Positions 41,336-49,860 of a stretch of 64,000 nucleotides of DNA are shown one piece after another. The notes beneath the pieces were generated by a model that saw only the letters and a list, made by a program, of their open reading frames with translations, was not told the DNA's origin and made no database searches. Origin of the DNA: Vulcanimicrobiota bacterium (GTDB lineage: Bacteria > Vulcanimicrobiota > Vulcanimicrobiia > Vulcanimicrobiales > Vulcanimicrobiaceae). Both the position numbers and the translations under genes were made by a program. The stretch's first letter is position 1. Each line of letters begins with the position of its first letter. The DNA is taken from contig PMOS01000043.1 in the NCBI GenBank assembly GCA_003161435.1, positions 1-64,000 of the forward strand, given 5' to 3'.

Positions 41336-42541
41336 ATGACCGCTACCTCTGCGCCCACCACGTCGCTCCACGACCGCCTGGAGGCGTTCATGGAAGCCGA
41401 GGTCTACCCGAACGAACGCGTCTACGACGAGCAGCTCCAGAGCGGCCCGAGCCGTTGGGAGCAGCCGCCGATCATGGACGAGCTGCAGGCGAAAGCGCGC
41501 GCGCAAGGACTGTGGAACCTGTTCCTGCCCGAGCCGGAATGGGGCGCCGGGCTCACCAACCGCGAGTACGCGCCGCTGTGCGAGGTGATGGGCCGCTCGG
41601 AGATCGCGCCGGAAGTCTTCAACTGCTCCGCGCCCGACACCGGCAACATGGAAGTGTTCGCGCGTTACGGCAGCGACGCACACAAGGAGCGTTGGCTCAA
41701 GCCGTTGCTGGATGCGAAGATTCGTTCGGGCTTCGCGATGACCGAACCCGCGGTCGCATCGTCGGACGCGACGAACATCAGTGCGGCGATCGTGCGCGAC
41801 GGCGACTCGTACGTCATCAACGGGCGCAAGTGGTGGACCTCCGGCGCCAGCCATCCCCGCTGCAAAGTCCTGATCTTCATGGGGCGCTCGGACCCTAGCG
41901 CGTCTAAGCACCAACAGCAATCGATGGCGGTCGTGCCGATCGACGCACCCGGCGTCACCGTGGTGCGCGCGCTCAGCGTGTTCGGCTACGATCACGCGCC
42001 GCACGGACACTCCGAGATCACCTTCGAGAACGTGCGCATCCCCGCCGAAGACATCCTCGTCGGTGAAGGCAACGGTTTCGAGATCGCGCAGGGCCGGCTC
42101 GGACCCGGGCGCATCCACCATTGCATGCGCGCGATCGGTTTGGCCGAGCGGGTGCTGGAATCGATGGTCAAGCGCGTCAAAGAGCGCATCGCGTTCGGCC
42201 GGCCGCTCGCCGAGCAAGGCGTGATCATGCAGTGGATCGCCGAGTCGCGGATCGAGATCGACCAGGCGCGTCTGCTGGTCTACAATGCGGCGGAGCAACT
42301 CGACGCGTTCGGCAACAAAGTCGCGCGCAACGAGCTGGCGATGGTGAAGGTCGCGGCCGCGAATATGGCGTGCCGTGTCGTCGACCGCGCGATCCAAGCG
42401 TTCGGCGCGCGCGGCGTGAGCGGCGACGAACACCTCGCGGCGGCGTACGCGCACGCGCGCACGCTGCGTTTGGTCGACGGTCCGGATGAAGTGCACATGC
42501 GCTCGATCGCCAAGTACGAGCTCGCGAAGGGCGGGCGGTGA
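41336..42541 (+). CDS. acyl-CoA dehydrogenase, ACAD10/ACAD11-like
   Basis: This is a 401-residue flavoprotein dehydrogenase. [18 protein letters not shown] is the FAD-binding stretch of the ACAD11-like subgroup, which has AxSSDATN rather than [20 protein letters not shown] follows, and the C-terminal [20 protein letters not shown] also fits. The usual MCAD catalytic Glu position is occupied by the DGPDEVHM segment. ATG 41336 begins the protein. The following two genes overlap in tandem, and the APH-like kinase is the partner domain fused to such ACADs in human ACAD10 and ACAD11. Confidence 0.9.
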   Translation: MTATSAPTTSLHDRLEAFMEAEVYPNERVYDEQLQSGPSRWEQPPIMDELQAKARAQGLWNLFLPEPEWGAGLTNREYAPLCEVMGRSEIAPEVFNCSAPDTGNMEVFARYGSDAHKERWLKPLLDAKIRSGFAMTEPAVASSDATNISAAIVRDGDSYVINGRKWWTSGASHPRCKVLIFMGRSDPSASKHQQQSMAVVPIDAPGVTVVRALSVFGYDHAPHGHSEITFENVRIPAEDILVGEGNGFEIAQGRLGPGRIHHCMRAIGLAERVLESMVKRVKERIAFGRPLAEQGVIMQWIAESRIEIDQARLLVYNAAEQLDAFGNKVARNELAMVKVAAANMACRVVDRAIQAFGARGVSGDEHLAAAYAHARTLRLVDGPDEVHMRSIAKYELAKGGR

Positions 42542-43215
42542 GCCGGCAGGACCCGCTGGACATTCTCGAGCTCAGCCTTCGGACCGGCGCCGCGGAGTTG
42601 CACGTCGTCCGGCACGCCGACGCCGTGCCGGAGTCGGACGAATCGTCCACGGTCTACGACGACTATGAGGCGCATCCGCTGAGCCCACGCGGGCGCGCGC
42701 AGGCAGAGGCGGTGGCGGAACGGCTGTCGGAGTCGGGCGTCGCCGCGGTGTACTCGAGTCCCGTGCGCCGCGCGCGTGAGACCGCCGAGGCGATTGCCGC
42801 CGCGGCCGGCGTCGACGTACGTACCGAACCGGGCCTGACCGAGATCGCCATCGGCGCGACCGAGGACACGATGGCGCTGCGCGACCGGCTTCCATGGTTA
42901 GCGATGGTCGCGATACGCGACGGCTCGTGGGCGACGATCCCCGGCACCGAACCCTCCGCCGGCGTGCGCGCGCGGATGCTCGCGGCGATCGACGCGATCG
43001 CCGCGCGTCACCCTGGTGAGCGGGTGGCAGTCGTCTCGCACGCCGGCGCGATCAACGCGGCGCTGGGCGCGATCGCGTCGAGCGATCACGACTTTCTGTT
43101 TCCGCTGGCGAACGCGTCGGTTTCCGTGATGCGCATCGGGGGCGGGCGGCGGCTGCTGATGAGCGCGAACGATACGTCGCATCTGGCCGCGATCCCGGCA
43201 CGCTCGCGACGATGA
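42538..43215 (+). CDS. histidine phosphatase family protein
   Basis: This 225-residue protein starts at GTG 42538, overlapping the dehydrogenase stop. It has the RH motif in [12 protein letters not shown], the [14 protein letters not shown] loop, and the second His in [14 protein letters not shown]. The glycine of RHG is replaced by Ala, a common variant. It is sandwiched between an acyl-CoA dehydrogenase and a small-molecule kinase, so a phosphorylated acyl or hydroxy-acid intermediate is a reasonable substrate guess. Confidence 0.85.
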   Translation: MSRQDPLDILELSLRTGAAELHVVRHADAVPESDESSTVYDDYEAHPLSPRGRAQAEAVAERLSESGVAAVYSSPVRRARETAEAIAAAAGVDVRTEPGLTEIAIGATEDTMALRDRLPWLAMVAIRDGSWATIPGTEPSAGVRARMLAAIDAIAARHPGERVAVVSHAGAINAALGAIASSDHDFLFPLANASVSVMRIGGGRRLLMSANDTSHLAAIPARSRR

Positions 43216-44276
43216 TGCAGCGCGACGCCGACACGATCGACGTACGGCCCGAGGAGGCGCTCGATACCGAACGGCTCGAGCCGTATCTGCACGAGCATCT
43301 CGACGGAGCAGTTGGGCCGCTCGAGGTTCGTCAGTTCGGCGGTGGGCACGCGAACCTGACGTACCTCGTGCGTTTCGGTGCGCGCGAATGGGTGCTGCGG
43401 CGGCCGCCGCTGGGACCGGTCGCGCCGGGCGCGCACGACATGCGCCGCGAGCACCGCGTTCTCTCGACGCTGCATCCCGGCTACCCGCTCGCACCGCAAA
43501 GTTATCTGCTGTGCACCGACCACGCGATCATCGGCGCCGACTTCTTCGTGATGGAGCGGCGTCACGGCATCGCGTTCCGCCGCGAGATCCCGGCTCCGTG
43601 GGCCGATCGCCCCGAGGTGCTGCGCGGCGTCGGCGAATCGCTCATCGATAATCTCGCTGCGCTGCACGCGGTCGACCCCGCAGCGGTCGGGTTGGGCGAG
43701 CTCGGCAAGCCGGACGGCTTCGTCACGCGACAAGTCCACGGCTGGATCGAGCGCTGGAACCAGGCGCTCACGCCTGACGTCGGGCCCGTCGAACCGTTCA
43801 CCGGCTGGCTGCGCCAAACGATTCCGGTTTCGCACCGCACGACGCTGCTGCACAACGACTACAAGCTCGACAACACGCTGCTCGACGCCGAGAACCCGGT
43901 ACGGACCGTAGCGGTGCTCGACTGGGATATGTGCACGCGCGGCGAGCCGCTGATGGACGTCGGCGAGCTGTTGGCGCTGTGGGGCGAGAAGGGCGACGGA
44001 GGCGAGCGGCTCCACGGGCGGATGCCGACCTGGAACGACGGCTTCTTCACCCGCCGTGAAGCCGCCGAACGGTACGCGCGCGCGTCGGGCACCGATCTGA
44101 CCGACCTGCACTGGTACGTCGTCTTCAACACGTTCCGCTTCGCGGTGATCCTGCAGCAGATCTACATTCGGTACGTGCGCGGCCAGACGCACGACGAACG
44201 CTTTCGCGACATGGGTGCCGCGGTGAACGACATCACGCAGCGCGGACTGGACCTGATCGACCGCGGCGACATCTGA
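43212..44276 (+). CDS. APH/choline kinase-like phosphotransferase (ACAD10/11 N-terminal type)
   Basis: This is a 354-residue protein-kinase-fold small-molecule kinase. It has a Gly-rich FGGGHANLTYLV, the VLRRPPLGPVAPGAHDMRRE start of the family, the catalytic loop LLHNDYKLDNTLLD (Asp and Asn in place) and the metal-binding VLDWDMCTRGEPLMDVG. ATG 43212 overlaps the phosphatase stop. The family is found fused to the dehydrogenase in human ACAD10 and ACAD11. An antibiotic-resistance role is unlikely in this context. Confidence 0.9.
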   Translation: MMQRDADTIDVRPEEALDTERLEPYLHEHLDGAVGPLEVRQFGGGHANLTYLVRFGAREWVLRRPPLGPVAPGAHDMRREHRVLSTLHPGYPLAPQSYLLCTDHAIIGADFFVMERRHGIAFRREIPAPWADRPEVLRGVGESLIDNLAALHAVDPAAVGLGELGKPDGFVTRQVHGWIERWNQALTPDVGPVEPFTGWLRQTIPVSHRTTLLHNDYKLDNTLLDAENPVRTVAVLDWDMCTRGEPLMDVGELLALWGEKGDGGERLHGRMPTWNDGFFTRREAAERYARASGTDLTDLHWYVVFNTFRFAVILQQIYIRYVRGQTHDERFRDMGAAVNDITQRGLDLIDRGDI

Positions 44277-44322
44277 ACCCCTGGCAGAACCGCACTCGGA
44301 GCACGGTGAGGAGAACAATCGG

Positions 44323-45156
44323 ATGCATCTTCGGATTCAAGTCGCGGCGGCATTGTCCGCGATGGTGCTCGTCGCGGCGCAGGCGGCTGGGGCCGTTGCC
44401 GCCGACGGCGTGACGTTCCCGAGTGGTGACGCGGCGTTCTCCACGCCGCTGTCCGGTTCGCTGTATCGCGCCGCCGCCGGATCGAAACCTGCACCGGCCG
44501 TCGTGCTGCTCCACCAGTGCTCCGGCGTCGATCCGTTCGTCCGGGACTGGGCGAGCTGGTTCGCCGCGCACGGCTACACCGCGCTCCTCGTCGACAGCAT
44601 CTCGCCACGCGGGATCAAGCCCGGCACGTGCGATCCCGCGAAGCTCACCGCGCGCGAGCGCGGGCTCGACGCGCTCGGCGCGCTGGCCTATTTGCGCACG
44701 TTGCCCGACGTCGACAAGACGCGCATCGCGGTCGTCGGCTGGGGGTTCGGCGGCGCCGCCGCGGTCGCCGCCGCGGCAAAGCTGACGACGGTCGACGCGC
44801 ACGTCGCCGGCGGGCCGTTCAAGGCCGCAGTCGCCTTCTATCCGCCCTGCACCGGCACCATGGGCTCCGTCGCGCTCGCGACGCCGCTGTTGCTGTTGTT
44901 GGCCTCCGATGCGACGGTCGATCCGGCGCCGCCGTGCGAGGCGGCCGTCGCCGCGCTCAAGGCGGCCGGCCAGCCGGCCGACTCGCACACCTACCCCCGC
45001 GTGAAAGACGGGTTCGACAATCCGGCCGAGCGCGTCGCGTCGATGTACGCCGGCCATGGAATGTCGGGGACGCAGGTCTTCACGCGCTTCGATGCCGGCG
45101 CTTCGAACGACGCGCACGATCGCGTCGCGGCATTCTTGGCGCAGCAGATGCCGTGA
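44323..45156 (+). CDS. exported dienelactone hydrolase-like protein lacking a nucleophile
   Basis: This 277-residue protein has a signal peptide (about 1-27). VVLLHQCSGVDPFVRDWASW and YTALLVDSISPRGIKPGTCD are typical DLH regions. At the elbow, AVVGWGFGGAAAVAAAA has Gly where Ser or Cys should be, so hydrolysis by the normal mechanism is unlikely. A late His is present. It starts 47 bases after the kinase and overlaps the SDR by 4 bp. Confidence 0.75.
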   Translation: MHLRIQVAAALSAMVLVAAQAAGAVAADGVTFPSGDAAFSTPLSGSLYRAAAGSKPAPAVVLLHQCSGVDPFVRDWASWFAAHGYTALLVDSISPRGIKPGTCDPAKLTARERGLDALGALAYLRTLPDVDKTRIAVVGWGFGGAAAVAAAAKLTTVDAHVAGGPFKAAVAFYPPCTGTMGSVALATPLLLLLASDATVDPAPPCEAAVAALKAAGQPADSHTYPRVKDGFDNPAERVASMYAGHGMSGTQVFTRFDAGASNDAHDRVAAFLAQQMP

Positions 45157-45929
45157 CCGACGATCTCTTCGATCTGACCGGCAAGGTCGCGATCGTGACC
45201 GGCTCGACGCGCGGGATCGGTCGCGCGATCGCGACCCGCTTCGCGCAGCGCGGCGCGCACGTCGTGATCTCGAGCCGTGACGCCGCGGCGTGCGAGGCGG
45301 TCGCACAAGAGCTGCGCGAAGCCGGCGGCCAGGCGATCGCGATCGCGGCGAACGTCGGCAAGAAGGAGCAACTCGAAAATCTGGTCGCGCAAACCGTGGA
45401 GCGCTGGGGCGGGATCGACGTGCTCGTCTGCAACGCGGCGGTGAACCCGTACTTCGGGCCGCTCAGCGGGATCACCGACGAAGCCTACGACCGGATCATG
45501 AACAGCAACGTGCGCAGCGCGCTGTGGCTCTCGAACCTCTCGTTTCCACACATGGAAGCGCGCGGCGGCGGGTCGGCGATCTTCTTGAGCAGCATCGCGG
45601 GGATCAGCGGCACGAACGTCATCGGCGCGTACGCGGTGTCGAAGACCGCGCTGATCGGGCTCGCTCGCAGCCTCGCGGTCGAATGGGGACCGCGCGCAAT
45701 TCGCGTCAACTGTCTCGCGCCGGGGATCGTGAAGACGGACTTCGCCCGCGCGCTGTGGGACAACCCGGCGATCGCGGATCCGGCGATCGCCCGCACGGCG
45801 CTGCGGCGGCTGGCCGACCCCGACGACGTCGCCGGCCCCGCGGTGTTTCTCGCGTCGCGCGCGGGGGCATTCGTCACCGGTCAGACGATCGTGATCGACG
45901 GCGGCGTGACGATCGACACCGGCGTGTAA
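45153..45929 (+). CDS. SDR family oxidoreductase (FabG-like)
   Basis: This 258-residue classical short-chain dehydrogenase starts at GTG 45153, overlapping the hydrolase stop. It has TGSTRGIGRAIA (cofactor), VLVCNAAVNPYFG, catalytic Ser in LSSIAGISG and YAVSKTALIG (Tyr/Lys), and the C-terminal GQTIVIDGGV. It probably oxidises or reduces a hydroxyacyl-CoA in the same pathway as the dehydrogenase and kinase. Confidence 0.92.
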   Translation: MTDDLFDLTGKVAIVTGSTRGIGRAIATRFAQRGAHVVISSRDAAACEAVAQELREAGGQAIAIAANVGKKEQLENLVAQTVERWGGIDVLVCNAAVNPYFGPLSGITDEAYDRIMNSNVRSALWLSNLSFPHMEARGGGSAIFLSSIAGISGTNVIGAYAVSKTALIGLARSLAVEWGPRAIRVNCLAPGIVKTDFARALWDNPAIADPAIARTALRRLADPDDVAGPAVFLASRAGAFVTGQTIVIDGGVTIDTGV

Positions 45930-45939
45930 AGAGAAAAGA

Positions 45940-45960
45940 GACGGCTTTCACCGTCCCCTT
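45940..45960 (+). terminator. weak terminator after the SDR gene
   Basis: GACGG and CCGTC pair around a 6-base loop, followed by CCCCTTT. The stem is short. It lies between the SDR stop and the convergent lipoprotein gene. Confidence 0.35.
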
Positions 45961-45993
45961 TCGCCCACACCGGGAGGACACGCGGAGAACGCG

Positions 45994-46500
45994 CTACGAG
46001 CGCGGACTTCCGCTGATCGACGGGTAGCCCGGGCTTCCCGGACCGGTCGGGCTGCCGGCGGCGAGGGGGCGCGCGAGGTGAAAGTTCTCGACACCGTCGC
46101 CGCTCGCGACGCCGGGTTTGTCGCTGGCGAACGTGTAGAGCGCGGCGCCGTTGTATGAAAGCTGCACTGCACCGTTGTCACTGCGCGTGAACGAGGCCCA
46201 CGGCGAGGTCAACGTGCCGGTCGGCGGCGCGACCGCCGGCCATATCGCGAGGCAACCGCTGGCGGCGGTGCACGAGGATGCGTTCGCGACCGTGTCGCCG
46301 CCGAATGTATAGACCGGCAACTGGGCGGACGTAACGAAGGCCGCGCCGCCGTTGAGTGTCATGGTCGACAGGACGGTCGCCGATGTCGGCGTCGTCGGCG
46401 TCGTGGTCGTACCGGGTGTGGTCATGGGAGCCGACGAGCCGCCGCCGCCGCAACCGGCCAGCAGCGCCGTCAATCCGAGGGCGAGCAAGATGTTCTTCAT
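45994..46500 (-). CDS. lipoprotein with secreted repeats (PF03640/COG4315 type)
   Basis: This 168-residue lipoprotein starts at ATG 46500, with lipobox LLAGCGG. After a Thr/Pro linker it has two repeats of the family: LPVYTFGGDTVANASSCTAA then CLAIWPAV, and AALYTFASDKPGVASGDGVE then FHLARP. In related proteins the repeat reads LYTF..D..G...C...C...WPP, and the function is unknown. The frame is open upstream to 46608, but that part has no export signal. Confidence 0.8.
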   Translation of the reverse strand: MKNILLALGLTALLAGCGGGGSSAPMTTPGTTTTPTTPTSATVLSTMTLNGGAAFVTSAQLPVYTFGGDTVANASSCTAASGCLAIWPAVAPPTGTLTSPWASFTRSDNGAVQLSYNGAALYTFASDKPGVASGDGVENFHLARPLAAGSPTGPGSPGYPSISGSPRS

Positions 46501-46594
46501 GCAGCGACAGTGCACGCCGGCGATGAAATCGCTCTGAGTCGAAGCGCCGCGCGGCTTCAGGCCGTTCTCATGAAGTGAAGAACGAACGACACAC

Positions 46595-46624
46595 CGAGGG
46601 CACCGCATCGCTGCGGTGCCCTCG
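46595..46624 (-). terminator. 13-bp perfect hairpin after the sedolisin gene
   Basis: CGAGGGCACCGCA and TGCGGTGCCCTCG are exact complements around a 4-base loop. On the minus strand the loop is GCGA, a GNRA tetraloop. It lies 25 bases past the sedolisin stop and before the lipoprotein start. No U-tract follows, so it may act as an mRNA 3'-end stabiliser or a non-canonical terminator. Confidence 0.6.
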
Positions 46625-46648
46625 AGTCGCCATCGGGGTGGAACCCTG

Positions 46649-48520
46649 TTATTTTCCGATGGCGGCGTTCAGAGCGTCGACGTCGACCGAGCCGAGGCCG
46701 CTGGTGTAGTCGTAACCCGGCGTCGCAGCGTAGGCGCCGTTCCCGCCGCTGATCACGTCATGGAACGGACCGACGTCGATCGAAGGCGGCGGCCCGAGCA
46801 GCTTCGTGCCGGGAGTGCTCACCGCGTAGGTGTGGTAGAGCTGGACTGGCGCGAAGCCGAGCGTGCGATGCCCTTGCAGCATGCGGGCCCACATGCCGGC
46901 CGCGAGCGGCGAGGAGAGGCTCGTGCCGCCGATGACGGTCCAGCCGGTGCTGGCCGTGTACAGGATCATCCCGGTCTGGAGATCGCCGTCCATGGCGATG
47001 TCGGGGAGGCCGCGGAAGCTTTCGCCCTGCGCGCTCACCGGCTGTTCGCTGGCTTCCCAGTACGGCGAGTACTCGAACTGGCTGAGCCCGCCGCCGCCGG
47101 CGACCCAGGCCGACTCACCTTGATACGTGCCGTCGAATTGCGACCACAGCGTGGTGCCGCCGACCGCCGTCACGTAGGGCGACGCCGCGGGATACTCGAC
47201 CAGCGGCACGCCGCCAGGGACGCCGTTGGGATTGCCGACCGAGCAGAACGATCCGGTGTCGCCGGTCGAGGCGAACATCGTCTGACCCTGGGCGGCGCCT
47301 TCGAGCAGCACTTCATCGTCGACCAGCATCGAGCCGTCGACGTACGGGAACGCTTCGCATTCGCCGAACGACGAGTTGCCGATCGGAGCGAGATCGTCGG
47401 TCACCCAGCGGCTGTATTCCAGCGCGATGTCGGAATCGGTCAGCGACGTGGTGTCGTAGACGTAGAGGGTCCTGACTTTCTCGGCCATGCCGCTCGATGC
47501 GGTCATGTCGAGCGTCCACTCGTCGGCGCCCGACGTATCGGTGCTGGCCAGACCGACGTGCTTCACCACGACCGTCGCTTGCGCCAAACCGTCACCTTGC
47601 TCGTTTACGCGGAAGTCGGAGATCGCGCCGGAGACGTCGCCTTCCGCCATGATCGCGACGTTGACTTGCGATGCGGCCTTCGTCGTGTTGGCGTCGTACG
47701 CGCGCCAGTAATCGGACGGCGTGTAGTTCCGCGGGCAGCCCGTATAGTTGGCTTCCGGCGTCGGGATCGGCTGCGGTGAGGGCAAGCCGATGATGTATAT
47801 GCTCGAAACCGCGCACGGCGACTCGGCTTGCGGAGCGGTTTGCGACGCGGTCGCCGGCGCATGGTTGATCGCAACCGATCCGAGATGCGGGCCGGTGGCG
47901 AACGCTTTGACGTTGTTGAGCCCGAGCACGGCGACGACGACGCCGCCCAGCGCCGTCGGCACGTAGGCGGGCGCGGTGTTGGCGAACGCGGTCGCGCCGT
48001 TGACGCTGAAGCTGTGCAGCGTCGTGTCGAACGCTTTAGAAACCTGCGCGGCGGTGCCGTTCGCGCTTACGATGAGGTTGTTGGGCTCGACCGTTACGCC
48101 GGTGAACCCTTGGCTCTGAAGGTAGCTCGTGACTTGTCCGACTTCACTCGCCGTCGGCCCGTACGAGGACTTGATCGCGTCAGGGGAGAGCTGCGCGCCG
48201 CTCTGCACGGCCTGCTTGAGTGCAGCAGCGTTGTGAAGCTGCAGGCCCAGTCGCACCGTGAGCGTCTGAGATGCTGCGAGCGCGCCATGGTCGGCGGCGT
48301 TCTTTAGCGACAGCACCTGGGTGGCCGTGGTAGCCCATCCGGGCGGAGCGGCGGCGACGGCCAGGCTGCGGGTCGAGCGGGCTCCGGTTTCGGAGCTGGG
48401 GCTGGTGGCGTTGCTCTGGTTCGAGATGCCCGACGGAAGCAGCGAACCGGCGCTGTGTCCTCCCGAGCACGAGGCCGTCGCGATGCCGACGATGGCTGCG
48501 AGGGCGGCGAGTCTTTTCAT
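46649..48520 (-). CDS. sedolisin (S53) serine-carboxyl peptidase with pro-domain
   Basis: The 623-residue exported precursor starts at ATG 48520 with a lipoprotein-like signal (ATASCSG). A pro-kumamolisin activation domain (about 80-200) includes LTVRLGLQLHNAAALKQAV and VEPNNLIVSANGTAAQVSKA. The catalytic domain has Glu and Asp in DEWTLDMTAS, the oxyanion Asp in FASTGDTGSF and the nucleophile Ser in IGGTSLSSPLAAG. The Ca-site end reads DVISGGNGAYAATPGYDY. All key residues are present. These enzymes cleave proteins at acidic pH. The leader hairpin at 48532-48556 contains its ribosome site. Confidence 0.93.
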   Translation of the reverse strand: MKRLAALAAIVGIATASCSGGHSAGSLLPSGISNQSNATSPSSETGARSTRSLAVAAAPPGWATTATQVLSLKNAADHGALAASQTLTVRLGLQLHNAAALKQAVQSGAQLSPDAIKSSYGPTASEVGQVTSYLQSQGFTGVTVEPNNLIVSANGTAAQVSKAFDTTLHSFSVNGATAFANTAPAYVPTALGGVVVAVLGLNNVKAFATGPHLGSVAINHAPATASQTAPQAESPCAVSSIYIIGLPSPQPIPTPEANYTGCPRNYTPSDYWRAYDANTTKAASQVNVAIMAEGDVSGAISDFRVNEQGDGLAQATVVVKHVGLASTDTSGADEWTLDMTASSGMAEKVRTLYVYDTTSLTDSDIALEYSRWVTDDLAPIGNSSFGECEAFPYVDGSMLVDDEVLLEGAAQGQTMFASTGDTGSFCSVGNPNGVPGGVPLVEYPAASPYVTAVGGTTLWSQFDGTYQGESAWVAGGGGLSQFEYSPYWEASEQPVSAQGESFRGLPDIAMDGDLQTGMILYTASTGWTVIGGTSLSSPLAAGMWARMLQGHRTLGFAPVQLYHTYAVSTPGTKLLGPPPSIDVGPFHDVISGGNGAYAATPGYDYTSGLGSVDVDALNAAIGK

Positions 48521-48531
48521 GTGGGTTCCAT

Positions 48532-48556
48532 CCTCCTACGCTCCTAGCGTAGGAGG
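48532..48556 (-). promoter_or_regulatory. 11-bp hairpin sequestering the sedolisin ribosome site
   Basis: CCTCCTACGCT (48532-48542) and AGCGTAGGAGG (48546-48556) are exact complements with a 3-base loop. In the minus-strand mRNA the 3' arm ends in AGGAGG, the Shine-Dalgarno sequence, 11 bases before ATG 48520. An ATG directly after AGGAGG opens a four-codon ORF whose TGA overlaps the protease ATG. Confidence 0.55.
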
Positions 48557-48603
48557 GCGAAGGGGGTCCCAACATACCGAAAATCGGGTAGGCGTGTGCT
48601 CGG

Positions 48604-49833
48604 CTAGAGGCCCGCGAGACCGGTCGGCGAGCCCAGCCCGGTAATGCTTTGGTAGCGGTTCCCGCCGATCAGCTGGAATGCGAAGGGACGACTGTACGAG
48701 TAGCTGGGCGGCTCCGAGCGGCCGGACAGTGCGTAGGCGGCGGCGATCAGGGGCGCGCCGACGCTGGTGCCGCCGGCGACGACCCAACCGCCGGCCTGGG
48801 TGGCGAACGTCGCGACGCCGGTCTGCGGGTCTGCGACGGCGGCCACGTCGACCGCCGAGCGCGTGTCGCACGACGTGCCGCGCTGCCATGACGGCCGCGC
48901 GATGTAGGCGCTGCAGCCGTGCCCGGTGTACTGCCAGGCCGACTCGCTCCAGCCGTCGTTCTTACGCGACAGCGACGATCCGCCGACCGAGGTGACGTAC
49001 GGCGACGCGGCAGGGTAGGTCGCGTAACCGCGGTCGCCCGAGCTGGCCGTCATCGCCACGCCCGGGTGGTTGTAGTGCGCGTTTTCGTTCGACTCAGACG
49101 ACCACTCGATCGCGTAATAGCTGTTGCTGACCGCCGCCGCGCCGGTCGCGGCCGCCGTGTCGACCGCCGCTCCGAGGTCGTCGAGCAACGCCGAGTTGGC
49201 TTCGACCAGCACGATCGAGCAGTTCGGGCACGCCGCCGAAACCATGTCGAGGTCGAGCGCGATCTCCTCGGACCAGCTCGTATTCGCGGCGGGGTAGCTG
49301 CCCTTCGCACCGTGCTGGTTGAGCTTGCGGAAGCAGCCGTTCGCGGTGGTGCATGCCGGCAGGCCGAAAGCTTGCCGGTAGGCTGCCAAATCCGACTCCG
49401 CGACCGGGTCGTCGTAGGCGTCGACGATCGCGACCGTGGCACCGGCGTTTTGCGCCGGGAAGCCGTACGCGCTCTGCAGGTCGGCCGGGTGGAGGCCGGC
49501 GATCAACGACGCCGGCTGCGACGGGTTGGCCGTCGGCGCGACGTTGAGGTTGATCGCCAGGGTGCAGTCCGCGCTGCCCGGTTGGGGGATTCCGCCGCAG
49601 GCGAAGGTCGCGCCGGGTAAGCCGGCCGAGCTCTCGCCGGGCAAACCCGCGGAGCTTTCACCAGGTAGGCCGGCCGAACTCTCGCCCGGCGAGGCCGTCG
49701 AGTCGGCTGCGCTTCGGCTACCCGAGCTGCTGACTTCGAGCGCTCTGCCGGAAGCCGGGATCATCCCGCCACCCGAGCATGCCGCACAGCCTACGAAGGC
49801 GAGCAGCACGAGCGTGCAACGGAGGGAGGTCAT
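48604..49833 (-). CDS. sedolisin-family (S53) peptidase without pro-domain
   Basis: This 409-residue lipoprotein-type precursor starts at ATG 49833 with FVGCAACSGG near the N-terminus. After a Ser/Pro repeat region the catalytic domain starts at about 105 (LHPADLQSAYGFPAQNAGAT). It has Glu/Asp in SWSEEIALDLDMVSAACP, oxyanion Asp in ASSGDRGYAT and Ser in AGGTSVGAPLIAA. The activation domain of the neighbour is missing and the C-terminus ends soon after GLGSPTGL, so it is a compact form. It is divergent from the LuxR gene only 27 bases away. Confidence 0.9.
   Translation of the reverse strand: MTSLRCTLVLLAFVGCAACSGGGMIPASGRALEVSSSGSRSAADSTASPGESSAGLPGESSAGLPGESSAGLPGATFACGGIPQPGSADCTLAINLNVAPTANPSQPASLIAGLHPADLQSAYGFPAQNAGATVAIVDAYDDPVAESDLAAYRQAFGLPACTTANGCFRKLNQHGAKGSYPAANTSWSEEIALDLDMVSAACPNCSIVLVEANSALLDDLGAAVDTAAATGAAAVSNSYYAIEWSSESNENAHYNHPGVAMTASSGDRGYATYPAASPYVTSVGGSSLSRKNDGWSESAWQYTGHGCSAYIARPSWQRGTSCDTRSAVDVAAVADPQTGVATFATQAGGWVVAGGTSVGAPLIAAAYALSGRSEPPSYSYSRPFAFQLIGGNRYQSITGLGSPTGLAGL
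49618..49689 (-). repeat. three 24-bp repeats encoding PGESSAGL
   Basis: Three consecutive 24-base units encode the octapeptide PGESSAGL in the N-terminal linker of the sedolisin. The units differ mainly at third positions, so selection seems to hold the peptide rather than the DNA. The number of copies may vary between strains. Confidence 0.8.
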
Positions 49834-49860
49834 CGCGAGGGCGGTCGGTCTGGACGGTAT

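Noticed and set aside
43212..44276. Aminoglycoside resistance gene
   Set aside because: The fold is of the APH type, but sequence features and the operon with an acyl-CoA dehydrogenase fit the ACAD10/11 kinase group.
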